From NCBI GenBank assembly GCA_965221485.1, contig OZ244893.1, forward strand, positions 1 through 64,000: a DNA stretch of 64,000 nucleotides. The letters are read 5' to 3'. Position numbers and translations under genes: made by a program. Below are positions 54,744 to 63,458 of this stretch, in pieces; position 1 is the first letter of the stretch; every line of letters starts with the position of its first letter. The notes below the pieces were generated by a model. It saw only the letters and a list, made by a program, of their open reading frames with translations. It did not search any database and was not told where the DNA came from. Source of the DNA: JAJEBT01 sp965221485 (GTDB taxonomy: Bacteria > Pseudomonadota > Alphaproteobacteria > MPNO01 > UBA830).

Positions 54744-55445
54744 CAAGGAGAGAGTCCGGCAATCGACGGCATACCCTGTCCGTGTTCCGTCATTCCGGAG
54801 CGCGGTACCCGGGTATGGGCAAGTGAATTTGATACGGGCATTGATCGTGTTCATGGCGAACGGGAGGGGTATTGTCCACGGAAACCGGGGCAACGGTCTT
54901 TCGCCGGGCGGCACCGGGGATCTGCCAGTCCTTTTACAGCGCCCACCCGTCATGAATGTTGCAGGGTTGTATCCCGCCGCGTGGCATAACCGCGAAAGCC
55001 CCGCTGGCCGTTGACACCGTAAGCTGGCTCACTGCTTCCCGACGGACGCACAACCGGCTTTATTCGCAGCCGTTATCAAACAAACCATACAGAGCGAGGG
55101 TTACGTTACCCGGCAACACGGCCTCGAGGTCATAAAGGAAACGTCGGCACGGCACCGTAGTCCTTACAAGGCCCGGTTTCGAACCTGACCTCGACTTCCA
55201 GGTCCGGGCAAGGGAGAATGTCTGCGAACTGTTCCGGGGCCAACCGGTGCGCCGCACACTCTCAGGGGAATGACCCTGACTGGAGCGCTGGCACAGGAAC
55301 CTGCAGTTCCCGGTCCAGAAGCAGTGGAAATTTGATCATCAAGAGCGCGGTAGAGTCACTGCATTGACAGGTCTGGCACGCCTTTGTATGGTCCGCACCA
55401 TCGAAAAGCAGTCCAGCTGCGTCTGATCGCGCGGGAAACAGAAAC
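54744..55445. other. 0.7-kb gap without a recognisable gene
   Basis: Nothing recognisable on either strand. The rpmJ promoter should lie at its right end. Confidence 0.45.
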
Positions 55446-55571
55446 ATGAAAGTCATCAATTCTCTGAAATCTGCCAAGAAACGGGACCGCTATTGCCGCG
55501 TTGTCCGGCGCCGTGGGCGGACCTACGTGATCAACAAGCGAAATCGGCGTTTCAAGGCGCGGCAGGGTTAA
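55446..55571 (+). CDS. rpmJ: Ribosomal protein bL36 (zinc-independent type)
   Basis: A 41-residue gene encoding MKVINSLKSAKKRDRYCRVV, then RRRGRTYVINKRNRRFKARQG and a stop. It is the small basic L36 of the large ribosomal subunit. Only one cysteine is present, so this is the C-minus form that lacks the CxxC zinc ribbon, as usual in alphaproteobacteria. glcD begins 46 bases after the stop. Confidence 0.95.
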   Translation: MKVINSLKSAKKRDRYCRVVRRRGRTYVINKRNRRFKARQG

Positions 55572-55617
55572 TAGAGAACCGGACACCGGGAGATATCCGG
55601 CCTGAAGGAGAACTGGC

Positions 55618-57105
55618 ATGAAAATGCCGGATCCCGCCGCCGACGTTATTGCAAATCGCGCGGACACGATTCGTGCTCTCCGGGAGATCATTCCCGGAGA
55701 ATCCGTTATCGTCGAAGCAGACGAACTTCGCGCCTATGAATGTGACGGGCTCACGGCCTATCGACAACTTCCGATGGCCGTCGTTCTGCCGGAGACCACC
55801 CGGCAGGTGTCTGAAATTCTTCGTTACTGCCATGGCCGCAACATAAAGATCGTTCCGCGGGGAGCGGGAACATCGCTCTCCGGTGGTGCGTTGCCACTTG
55901 CGGACGGCATCACGATCGGCCTCGGAAAATTCAACCGTATTCTCGAGATCGATTACGACAACCGTTGTATCGTGGCCCAGCCGGGAGTCACCAATCTCGC
56001 GCTGTCAGAAGCCGTCGCTCATCGGGGCTTCCAGTATGCACCCGACCCATCGAGCCAGATTGCCTGCAGCATCGGCGGGAACGTGGCTGAAAACGCTGGC
56101 GGAGTCCATTGCCTCAAATACGGGTTGACGACCAACAACCTGCTGGGTCTTGAAGTGGTCCTGATGGACGGCGAAGTCCTGCGGGTGGGCGGAAAGCACC
56201 TGGATTCGTCAGGCTATGACCTGCTCGGAATCCTGAGTGGCTCGGAAGGGCTTCTCGGGGTCATCACCGAGGTCACAGTGCGTATCCTGCCGTCGCCGCC
56301 AACGGCCCGTGCGCTGCTCATCGGTTTCGGGTCGATTGAAGCTGCCGGGGACAGTGTCGCGGCGATCATCGGCGCAGGCATCATTCCGGGCGGAATGGAA
56401 TTGATGGACCGGCCCGCGATACATGCTGCAGAGGACTTTGTGGAAGCGGGATACCCGCGTGACGCCGAAGCCCTGCTGATCGTCGAGCTGGATGGCCCCG
56501 AGGTCGAAGTCGAGGAATCGATCGCCAAGGTCGAGGCTCTGGTAAGAATGAATGGCGCACAGTCGGTACGATCCAGCAGGAACGAGGCCGAACGCCTTTC
56601 CTTCTGGGCTGGCCGCAAGGCGGCATTTCCGGCGATCGGGCGGATTTCACCCGATTACTATTGCATGGACGGGACGATACCCCGCCATCGTCTGGCAGAA
56701 GTCCTTGCGGAGACGGCGCGGCTGTCGGAGGAGTACGGCCTGCGGGTTGCGAACGTCTTTCACGCCGGGGACGGGAACCTGCATCCCCTGATTCTCTATG
56801 ATGCGAACGCGCCGGGCGAACTGGACAAGGCCGAGCGGCTGGGCGCCGAGATTCTGCGGCTGTGCGTCAGGGTGGGGGGTGTCCTGACCGGCGAGCACGG
56901 GGTTGGTGTTGAAAAACGGGATCTGATGAACGAGGTCTTCAGTGAGATCGATCTCAACCAGCAACAACGCGTCAAGTGTGCCTTCGATCCGACACAGCAA
57001 CTCAATCCGGGCAAGGTGTTTCCGACCCTTCATCGCTGTGCCGAACTCGGCCGCGTTCATGTTCATGGCGGCCAGACCCGGTTTCCGGAACTGGAGCGTT
57101 TTTGA
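55618..57105 (+). CDS. glcD: FAD-linked 2-hydroxy-acid dehydrogenase, GlcD-type
   Basis: A 495-residue flavoprotein. The FAD_binding_4 domain has IVPRGAGTSLSGGALPL, and SSQIACSIGGNVAENAGG; the C-terminal domain has NVFHAGDGNLHPLILYD and GGVLTGEHGVGVEKRDLM. It oxidises glycolate, D-lactate or similar acids. The glcE and glcF partners of the classical complex do not follow; instead an FMN-type hydroxy-acid oxidase lies next to it, convergent. Start ATG at 55618 follows AAGGAG by 7 bases. Confidence 0.92.
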   Translation: MKMPDPAADVIANRADTIRALREIIPGESVIVEADELRAYECDGLTAYRQLPMAVVLPETTRQVSEILRYCHGRNIKIVPRGAGTSLSGGALPLADGITIGLGKFNRILEIDYDNRCIVAQPGVTNLALSEAVAHRGFQYAPDPSSQIACSIGGNVAENAGGVHCLKYGLTTNNLLGLEVVLMDGEVLRVGGKHLDSSGYDLLGILSGSEGLLGVITEVTVRILPSPPTARALLIGFGSIEAAGDSVAAIIGAGIIPGGMELMDRPAIHAAEDFVEAGYPRDAEALLIVELDGPEVEVEESIAKVEALVRMNGAQSVRSSRNEAERLSFWAGRKAAFPAIGRISPDYYCMDGTIPRHRLAEVLAETARLSEEYGLRVANVFHAGDGNLHPLILYDANAPGELDKAERLGAEILRLCVRVGGVLTGEHGVGVEKRDLMNEVFSEIDLNQQQRVKCAFDPTQQLNPGKVFPTLHRCAELGRVHVHGGQTRFPELERF

Positions 57106-57181
57106 AGGGATCCTCAGCCCCGACCGGACGAACAGCCGGAAAGACGGCCTCCATAGATCGGGTTCGGCCCAGTGCGGCGAT

Positions 57182-58270
57182 CTAATGAGGTCCGCGGATT
57201 TCTTCGGGAAGGAACGGAAATGCTGACAGTTCGTGGGACCGTTCCATGGCCCGCACCTCCTTGACGAAACTGGCATCGAGCTGGTCGAGGCTGGAGACGC
57301 CGATCAGCCCCATGGCGTTGCGAATTTCGGCCTCCAGGATTTCGAGGGCGCGAACCAGAACCTCGCGGCCACCAGCGGCCAGCGCCCATCCCTGGAATCG
57401 GCCCAGCCCTACGGCATCCGCACCCAGTGCGAGGGCCTTCAGGACATCCGTGCCGCGGACGAAGCCACCGTCGACCACGATCTGCGCCTCGCCCTGAACC
57501 ACTTCGACGACCTCCTTCAGGATATCGAGCGTCCCCTGGCCCTGATCAAGCTGCCGGCCTCCATGATTGGAGACATAGATTCCGTCGATTCCGCGCTGTA
57601 CGGCGATTTCGGCGTCCTCTGCCGTCTGGATCCCCTTGAGGATAAACGGCAGCCCGCCGCGTTCCCGCATGCGGTCCATCCATTCCCAGGTCAGTCCGGC
57701 CTGGAGAATCCTGTCGTTTGCTCCGTATCGACGAAGGCTGGGAGGAAGCCAGCCGGTAATCAGCTGGCGTTCGCGCCGCCCGTAATAGGCCGAGTCCACC
57801 GTCAGGGCGAGGGCCGCGTATCCTGCGTTACGCGCCCGGTCGATAAGGCGGTCGGTCCAGGCCTCGTCTCCCCGGATGTAGATCTGGAAGATCTTCGGGT
57901 GATCGGCAGACGCTGCGATGTCTTCGAGCCCGGGGGTCGTGACTGTGCTGACAAGGTTGACCACTCCAAACTCCGCGGCCGCCTTTGCCACCGCAATGCC
58001 GCCCTCCGGGGTGATGCTTTCCAACGAGCCGATCGGCGCGAGCAGGCAGGGTATGCGGAGCTGGTGACCAAGGAAACTGCCGCCGGTATCCACGGTTCGT
58101 ACATCCCTGAGAATGCGTGGCCGAAGGGCGTGGCAATCAAGGCTGTGGCGATTTCGCCGCAGGGTCGTTTCGGATTCGGCAGCTCCCGTCACATAGTTCC
58201 AGACGGACCGGCTTACATTGTTGCGCGCGGCGATGATGATCTGGTGCATTGTGGAATACTGGTCTGGCAT
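57182..58270 (-). CDS. FMN-dependent alpha-hydroxy-acid oxidase/dehydrogenase
   Basis: A 362-residue TIM-barrel flavoenzyme of the lactate/glycolate/mandelate oxidase family. Typical blocks are CLLAPIGSLESITPEGG, FQIYIRGDE, LALTVDSAYYGRRER, FILKGIQTAEDAEIAVQRG, and YVSNHGGRQLDQGQGTLDIL with the catalytic His-Gly-Gly-Arg, then IVVDGGFVRGTDVLKALALG. It lacks a membrane-anchoring loop, so it is likely soluble. Convergent with glcD; both act on 2-hydroxy acids. Substrate not predictable. Confidence 0.9.
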   Translation of the reverse strand: MPDQYSTMHQIIIAARNNVSRSVWNYVTGAAESETTLRRNRHSLDCHALRPRILRDVRTVDTGGSFLGHQLRIPCLLAPIGSLESITPEGGIAVAKAAAEFGVVNLVSTVTTPGLEDIAASADHPKIFQIYIRGDEAWTDRLIDRARNAGYAALALTVDSAYYGRRERQLITGWLPPSLRRYGANDRILQAGLTWEWMDRMRERGGLPFILKGIQTAEDAEIAVQRGIDGIYVSNHGGRQLDQGQGTLDILKEVVEVVQGEAQIVVDGGFVRGTDVLKALALGADAVGLGRFQGWALAAGGREVLVRALEILEAEIRNAMGLIGVSSLDQLDASFVKEVRAMERSHELSAFPFLPEEIRGPH

Positions 58271-58899
58271 TGTACTGACATGCTCCCGTGAGACGTGGAC
58301 GGTCCTTTGCGATGACGGTCGGGATCCTCCTCAGGCTTGTGCCCTGATTTCACGCGATTGCCAACATCAATGACGGAAAGACCGGATATTGCATGGTATT
58401 CCTGACCGATGGGGAGTCTGTCTGGTGCCATGTAACCGGTCTGTGACATACCTGCCCATGGATACGGGGGAGGCAGTATCGATCCCGTTTCCCTGTTACG
58501 GGAACTTTGTCTGGCGGACCACCATGGGTGGGAGGCGCCTTTGATGCCAGGGAATTTTGTCTTCCAGTCTACGGTACGCGGTGACAGCGCTTTAGCGCGC
58601 TGGCCTGAAAATCAGCAGTATCACGACTACGGAGCACGACCGCATGGTCGCGCATTCCTCGCACGTGCCTGCAATCCTGTCTCCTCGATTGGCACCGGAA
58701 GCTGTCGCAGACAAGTCGCGCGTTCTGGCCCAAGCTCCAACGTGTGAGCGGGTCCAATGCTGTCAGGACACGACAGACCCCGCAGGCAGATGAGAATTCA
58801 CCGCGGTCTTTCGACCGCTTTTCAGAATCTCGACGGAAAAGCGTAAGAAGAAATCAGACGTAAACGCTGAATCAATGTGGCAAACAACACAACGTCAGT
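58271..58899. other. 0.6-kb gap; edge of the accessory island
   Basis: No gene recognised. The stretch ends abruptly at the truncated integrase, so it marks the left limit of the mobile-element debris. Confidence 0.4.
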
Positions 58900-59202
58900 A
58901 TGTCGCAGCCCACCAGCTGGCTGTTTGTCCACCACAGCCCGGACCGGCCCATTACCACCGACAGCCTGCGCAGGGCCTTCAATCGGAGCCGCGACCGAGC
59001 CGGGCTCGATCGCGGCATCACCTTCCATTGCCTGCGTCACGCAATTGGCACTCATTTGCATGAACGCGGGGCACCAATCAGTGTCGTACAAGATGTGCTT
59101 GGGCACAAGTCGGCCGCGGCGACGCGGGTCTACGCCCGCATCACCAGCACCATGTTCCGAAAACTTGACCATCCGCTTGCCGGGTTCGCCAACGCCATGT
59201 AA
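58900..59202 (+). pseudogene. C-terminal fragment of a tyrosine recombinase
   Basis: About 100 residues of the catalytic end of a phage-integrase-type recombinase: HCLRHAIGTHLHERGAPISV with His-x-x-Arg, LGHKSAAATRVYARI with the last His and the nucleophile Tyr. The first catalytic Arg and all N-terminal domains are missing, and no extension upstream resembles them. It lies directly ahead of an IS91-type transposase; such a recombinase-plus-IS91 pair is common, so both belong to one old element. Confidence 0.8.
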
Positions 59203-59205
59203 CCG

Positions 59206-59766
59206 GTGAGTGCAGACAAGCCCGGCGTGGCAACGATCTTCCGCCACGCCGGGGCGGCTGCCCGCCGTGCCGGCACCTTCAACGCTTTGGCGCTGAAGGT
59301 GATGAACTGTATCGAGCGCTGCCGGACACCGGTTCTCGGTGGGACCGTGTTCAAATTCACCACGTGCTGCCACGAGCACGCGGTCTGGAAATCGTGCGGA
59401 AATCGCCATTGTCCCGGTTGCCAGGGCGCCGCCACCCGCAAGTGGAGGGAACAGCAGGCGGCCTGCAACCTGCCGGTGCCGTACTTCCATCTCGTCTTCA
59501 CCCTGCCGCGGACGATCGCCCGCATCGCCATGCAGAACCGCGAGCAGGTGTTCAACATCCTGTTCCGCGTCACTGCCGAGACGCTGCGCGCCATCAGCGC
59601 CGATCCCCGGCGCTTCGGCGCTCGCATCGGTGGCACCGCGGTGCTGCACAGCTGGAACCAGAAGATGGAATGGCATCCGCACCTGCATTGCCTGGTGCCC
59701 AATGGCGGGTTCGACGTCGAGACCGGCGCGTGCACGGCCGGAAGCGACCGGTCGCCGCCGCATTAG
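59206..59766 (+). pseudogene. Truncated IS91-family transposase
   Basis: The N-terminal 180 residues of an IS91-type (HUH, Y1/Y2) transposase: a zinc-finger region CCHEHAVWKSCGNRHCPGCQ, then PVPYFHLVFTLPRTIARI, and HSWNQKMEWHPHLHCLVPNGG containing the HUH motif. The frame ends just after it in unrelated sequence, so the tyrosine motif and C-terminus are lost. GTG start three bases after the integrase fragment. Confidence 0.85.
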
Positions 59767-59909
59767 GGGGCCAATCCGGCCCTGCAAACCGCGATCCGGA
59801 TCCCGGAAAACCCAGCAACAGATCACGGCCTCACCGCAAGATCTGAAACACCGATTCTACTTTCTACCAGTGATAGCCCGAAAGACGCGGCTTCGTTCAA
59901 ACTTGCCTA

Positions 59910-60521
59910 GTGATGGCGTTCCAGCCATCACTAACCAAAAATTTTGTGAAGGGTGAGGAAGACAAAACCGTCGTGACCGGCGCTCCGGCACTGGACTTGC
60001 AGCGTCGACTCGTCAAACGCTGGCCCGGCGCACGCTTCGATCCACTCGAGGGCCGCCTAATCCGCTGTTCCATAGATACGGGTGCGTATAATTTTGCCAA
60101 TACCTTTCCTATTGCCGGGCCGGGAAGCGCGGCCGGGCTCTCAGATCTCTATATCGGACGCTGGTCGATCGAAGAGCTCAACAAGATCTCGAAGCAAACT
60201 ATCGCCATGGATCCGTTCCACGGTTATACCGAGTGTAGGGTCCACCAGCAAATATACGCCCACTTCAATCTTATCAGCTTGACACGGCTTTTCTCCGGCC
60301 CCGGAGACGCCTGGCTCAATGAACGGGCTGAGGAAGTGTGCGATCGCCAGACCGCGAACTTAAGTCATACCATTTCCATGGTGCCGGCTAATATCGCGGT
60401 GTTGCTGCTGGCCCGGGCCGAGACCGTGCCCCGGATGACCGAGAGCATTCCAAGAACGCGGCAACGGCTACGACCTAGAATTTCGAAACCACGACGCTCG
60501 CACAAACCAACCCGGAAGTGA
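59910..60521 (+). pseudogene. C-terminal fragment of an IS4-family transposase
   Basis: About 200 codons ending an IS4-type transposase: RWPGARFDPLEGRLIRCSID, LYIGRWSIEELNKISKQTIA (with the YREK-like Tyr/Arg/Glu pattern) and IYAHFNLISLTRLFSG. The N-terminal DD part is absent. It lies downstream of the IS91 remnant with no intact ends seen, so it is a relic. Confidence 0.8.
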
Positions 60522-60737
60522 AGCCGCCAGTGCAGCGTCACCACCTGAAACTACACGTTCAAAAAACAGGGCCCAGCCGCGTGTTCGCTCGACTGCTTAA
60601 GGAAACGATTGCAAATTCCATACATTGCAGCTTCCGACCGCCTGTAGACCGACTTGGTTTCGGTTAGGCTCGATTGGGGGCGGAGCGAAGCCTACATCCA
60701 AGCGAATATCCAGCGATTCTTCGACTTAACTTCTCAA

Positions 60738-61625
60738 TCAAGCTCTTTCTGCACTTGACCGGTCAGTATCTATGAGTTTGAAAAAATCATTCTCAGAGAG
60801 GATTTGGATTTCCTCACCGTGTTCGATCAGCCCCTCGATTTTCCGATGTTTACTGCTCTTCTCATAGCCCTTCAGTTTAATCACGTCCTGAGTGCCAACG
60901 ACGAGCATCGTTACCTTCTTACTAGCACCATCAACCACGTTACATCCGGCTTCCGCAGCGATGTCTGCAGCTTTCTGTCTCGGAACTCGAAGAGTTCCGG
61001 TGAACAATATTGTCTCCCCAAACAACGCACCGTGAGCATTTCCCTCACGCTTGGATGACAGCGCAACAGGTGATGTTGGGAAGATCGGACGTTCAACTTG
61101 CCGCAACCAACCTTCAATGGTTGTTTCCGTTGTCGCACAGGCATGGAGGACGATCTCCGCAGCTGCCCTGGCATCGTCAAGAGCGTTGTGATGCCTGAAT
61201 GATATTTCGAGATCCTTAGCGATATTCTTGAGACCGTAACCGCTTCGTCCGTACCGCTCAGGCCATGCTCGACGTGCGATTCTAGCACTGTCAAGCCATG
61301 TAACTTGAAACTGTTGGAGCTCATATTTCATCATGGCTCGTTCAAATGCGACACGGTCAAATGAAGTGTGACTTACCAAAACAGATTGACGCAACCGACT
61401 ACACAACTCGCCATGTATTTCAGGTAGCGTGGGACTATGCTTGACGTCGTTTTCATTAATTCCGTGAATCTCGACGTTCCACGGATCGAACCACACCTCC
61501 GGATTCACCAAAGTCTGCCATTTTTCTTCAATTCTTCCCTGTCGCACGCGCACAATGCCGATTTGACAAATGCTCGCACGGTCAGCGTTGGCAGTTTCGA
61601 CGTCGATTGAATTGAATGTTAACAT
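60738..61625 (-). CDS. DEDD 3'-5' exonuclease with BRCT domain
   Basis: A 295-residue protein. Residues 1-165 form a DnaQ/PolC-type exonuclease: SIDVETA with Asp8 and Glu10, SHTSFDRVAFERA with Asp90, and HHNALDDARAAAEI with His146 and Asp151. Residues about 202-285 form a BRCT domain: GETILFTGTLRVPRQKAADI, AEAGCNVVDGASKKVTMLVVG. Such fusions occur on mobile and accessory DNA and may act in DNA repair or in processing invading DNA. The base composition is less GC-rich than the core genes, and IS fragments flank it, which suggests transfer. Start ATG at 61625 follows AAGG. Confidence 0.88.
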   Translation of the reverse strand: MLTFNSIDVETANADRASICQIGIVRVRQGRIEEKWQTLVNPEVWFDPWNVEIHGINENDVKHSPTLPEIHGELCSRLRQSVLVSHTSFDRVAFERAMMKYELQQFQVTWLDSARIARRAWPERYGRSGYGLKNIAKDLEISFRHHNALDDARAAAEIVLHACATTETTIEGWLRQVERPIFPTSPVALSSKREGNAHGALFGETILFTGTLRVPRQKAADIAAEAGCNVVDGASKKVTMLVVGTQDVIKLKGYEKSSKHRKIEGLIEHGEEIQILSENDFFKLIDTDRSSAERA

Positions 61626-62181
61626 GCCTTATTGGCCCTTCGCGCCACGCGTGTGGCTCTTTTGATTTTCCTTACCATGGCTCGAGTGCTCCGTCCCTCA
61701 GTGCAACCTAGCCCCTTCTCACATCTGAATTTAACAATCGCTATTGTCCCAACCAACCATCGGGTCCCAATCAAACTCAAACGAGATTGGAGTGTCTGGC
61801 CTCCGAACGTCTGGAGCCCCTTCTGCCCTCAGTTAGCTTTCTTTGCAAGTTACGTGTGCAATCGTATGAAAGCTACCCTCGCAGCGATAAAGCATACTGG
61901 CGCGTTTTGGGCTTTCCCGAAATACCAGACGCCTCTCCTTACATTGTGGACAGTGTAAATAGTACCGGTCCAAGAAGGAATTTCTGATTGTTGGATGTGT
62001 AGAGTATAAGGGCTTCCTTTGCGTGCTACAGAGATACGAGAGGGAGAAGGACCGATGTTGCAGGTGGCGGGGCGTCTTACTCGAAGGCGGAGAACGTAGG
62101 ACCGGTGTGAGCTTGCCAATTGCACTAAGCTTTGGTGGCAACTAGGACTACGGAGTCAAAAAAACATGGCATAACAACAGA
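61626..62181. other. Lower-GC gap, with a possible zinc-ribbon gene fragment
   Basis: About 550 bases of lower-GC DNA. On the minus strand, around 61,835-62,000, a frame encodes YYLHCPQCKERRLVF followed by MLYRCEGSF and HVTCKES before a stop, which could be a degenerate zinc-ribbon C-terminus. Otherwise nothing recognised. Confidence 0.3.
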
Positions 62182-62930
62182 CTAGATCTCCTTCCGCAAG
62201 GCGTGCCGTTGCCCGGCCAGAAACCTGATCCGGTGGCCCAGCGCCGCGCTGCTCAGCCGCGTCTGGCCATGCCACATGATCTGATGTCCCGGATCCGGAT
62301 CATGCTTGCGGTTGCGGTAGCCCCCGAGATGGGCGACCAGCTGCACGGCATCGCTGAGCTGCACCGGTGCCGGCATCGCGTGCTGCTCGGCATGGTCGCG
62401 CAGAAAGTTAAGCTCCTCGTCCGTGAACATCAGGCTCGGCTCGCAATCCGGAACCTCGCGGCCGAGCAGGGTCATCACCATGATCCGCCATGCAATCACC
62501 GCATTGATGGCCATCGCCCGCTGGAGGCGCCCGGCGGTCCGGAACAGCAGGAATTCGGCCCGGCATCCCGACTTCAGGACACGGAAAAAATCCTCGACCT
62601 TCCATCGCTGGAGATAGAAGCCCACAATCTCGGCCGTCACCCCGGCGTTGCTCACCCCGAGCGTCGTCAACAGATACCACTGCACCCGATCCTCGCCGTC
62701 CGGCGGTGCCGTCTCGATGAAATGAACAGCCGACACCGTCACCGGCTCCGCATTCCCGGCAATGCTGGTGGGCGGCAAGGTCACACGGCAAAACCGAAGC
62801 TCACAGCAGGCCAGCCGCTTGCGCCGCGCCGGCCGCGCCCTCTTCTTGCTCGACTTGGGCCGCTCCGTCAGGCCGTCAATCTCGATGTCAATCCGGCCAT
62901 CCGGCGCGCCACCGCCACAGTTACCACAAA
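62182..62930 (-). pseudogene. 3' fragment of an IS4/Tn5-like transposase
   Basis: The frame from 62784 downward reads TLPPTSIAG, QWYLLTTLGVSNAGVTAEIV, GFYLQRWKVEDFFRVLKSGC and AVIAWRIMVMTLLGREVPDCE, the YREK region of Tn5-like IS4 transposases. The same frame extends upstream with sensible codons (GRIDIEIDGLTERPKSSKKR, CCELRFCRV) to about 62,930, beyond the first possible start codon. The N-terminal half with the first Asp residues is absent. No terminal repeats found. Confidence 0.8.
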
Positions 62931-63458
62931 AACCCGGACAGCAGTGGTAACGGTAACCGGTAACACAGCCCCATCATCACAACGGAAAGCCAGCATCACA
63001 CCATCTTCCTGACCAGCAGAAACGTGGCGACAGATCGAAATCGGGAACCCCCGGGGTGCCGTCAGAGAGGGAATACCCCGTCGCCATCTGCAGGGCCGAG
63101 GAAGCCAGGAGTATTGCGAAGTAAAAACGCGCCCCCGGCCCCTCATCCTGAAGGAAGATAAGGGGAGCACACCTTGCAGGCCCGGCCCAACGCAGAAAGG
63201 GCAACTCATTCCAGAGACCTCCGGCACCATATCTAAGGGCCCAACCCGGGAACCCACCCTTCACGCAGGACAACCGGAAGATAATCGGAGCAATTCTGGA
63301 ACCTCCAATTCCCATCGCCAGAGATAATCCGGGAAATCCAAAAACTTAGAAACTGACAGACAACGACACCGAATTCTGTTAGTATCTCACACAGACCGTG
63401 AGGGGAAGGATGAACACGCAAGCCTCTAGGTTACGGTTTTTATGGATCGAGTGATGTC
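62931..63458. other. Gap with the leader of the ClpP/SppA-class protease gene
   Basis: No gene recognised in most of it. At 63410 a GGGAAGG ribosome-binding motif precedes an ATG that opens a 14-codon frame ending TGA at 63452-63454, five bases before the protease GTG. This could be a leader peptide or chance. Confidence 0.35.

Noticed and set aside
57233..58291. Plus-strand frame of 352 codons
   Set aside because: Shadow of the FMN hydroxy-acid oxidase gene.
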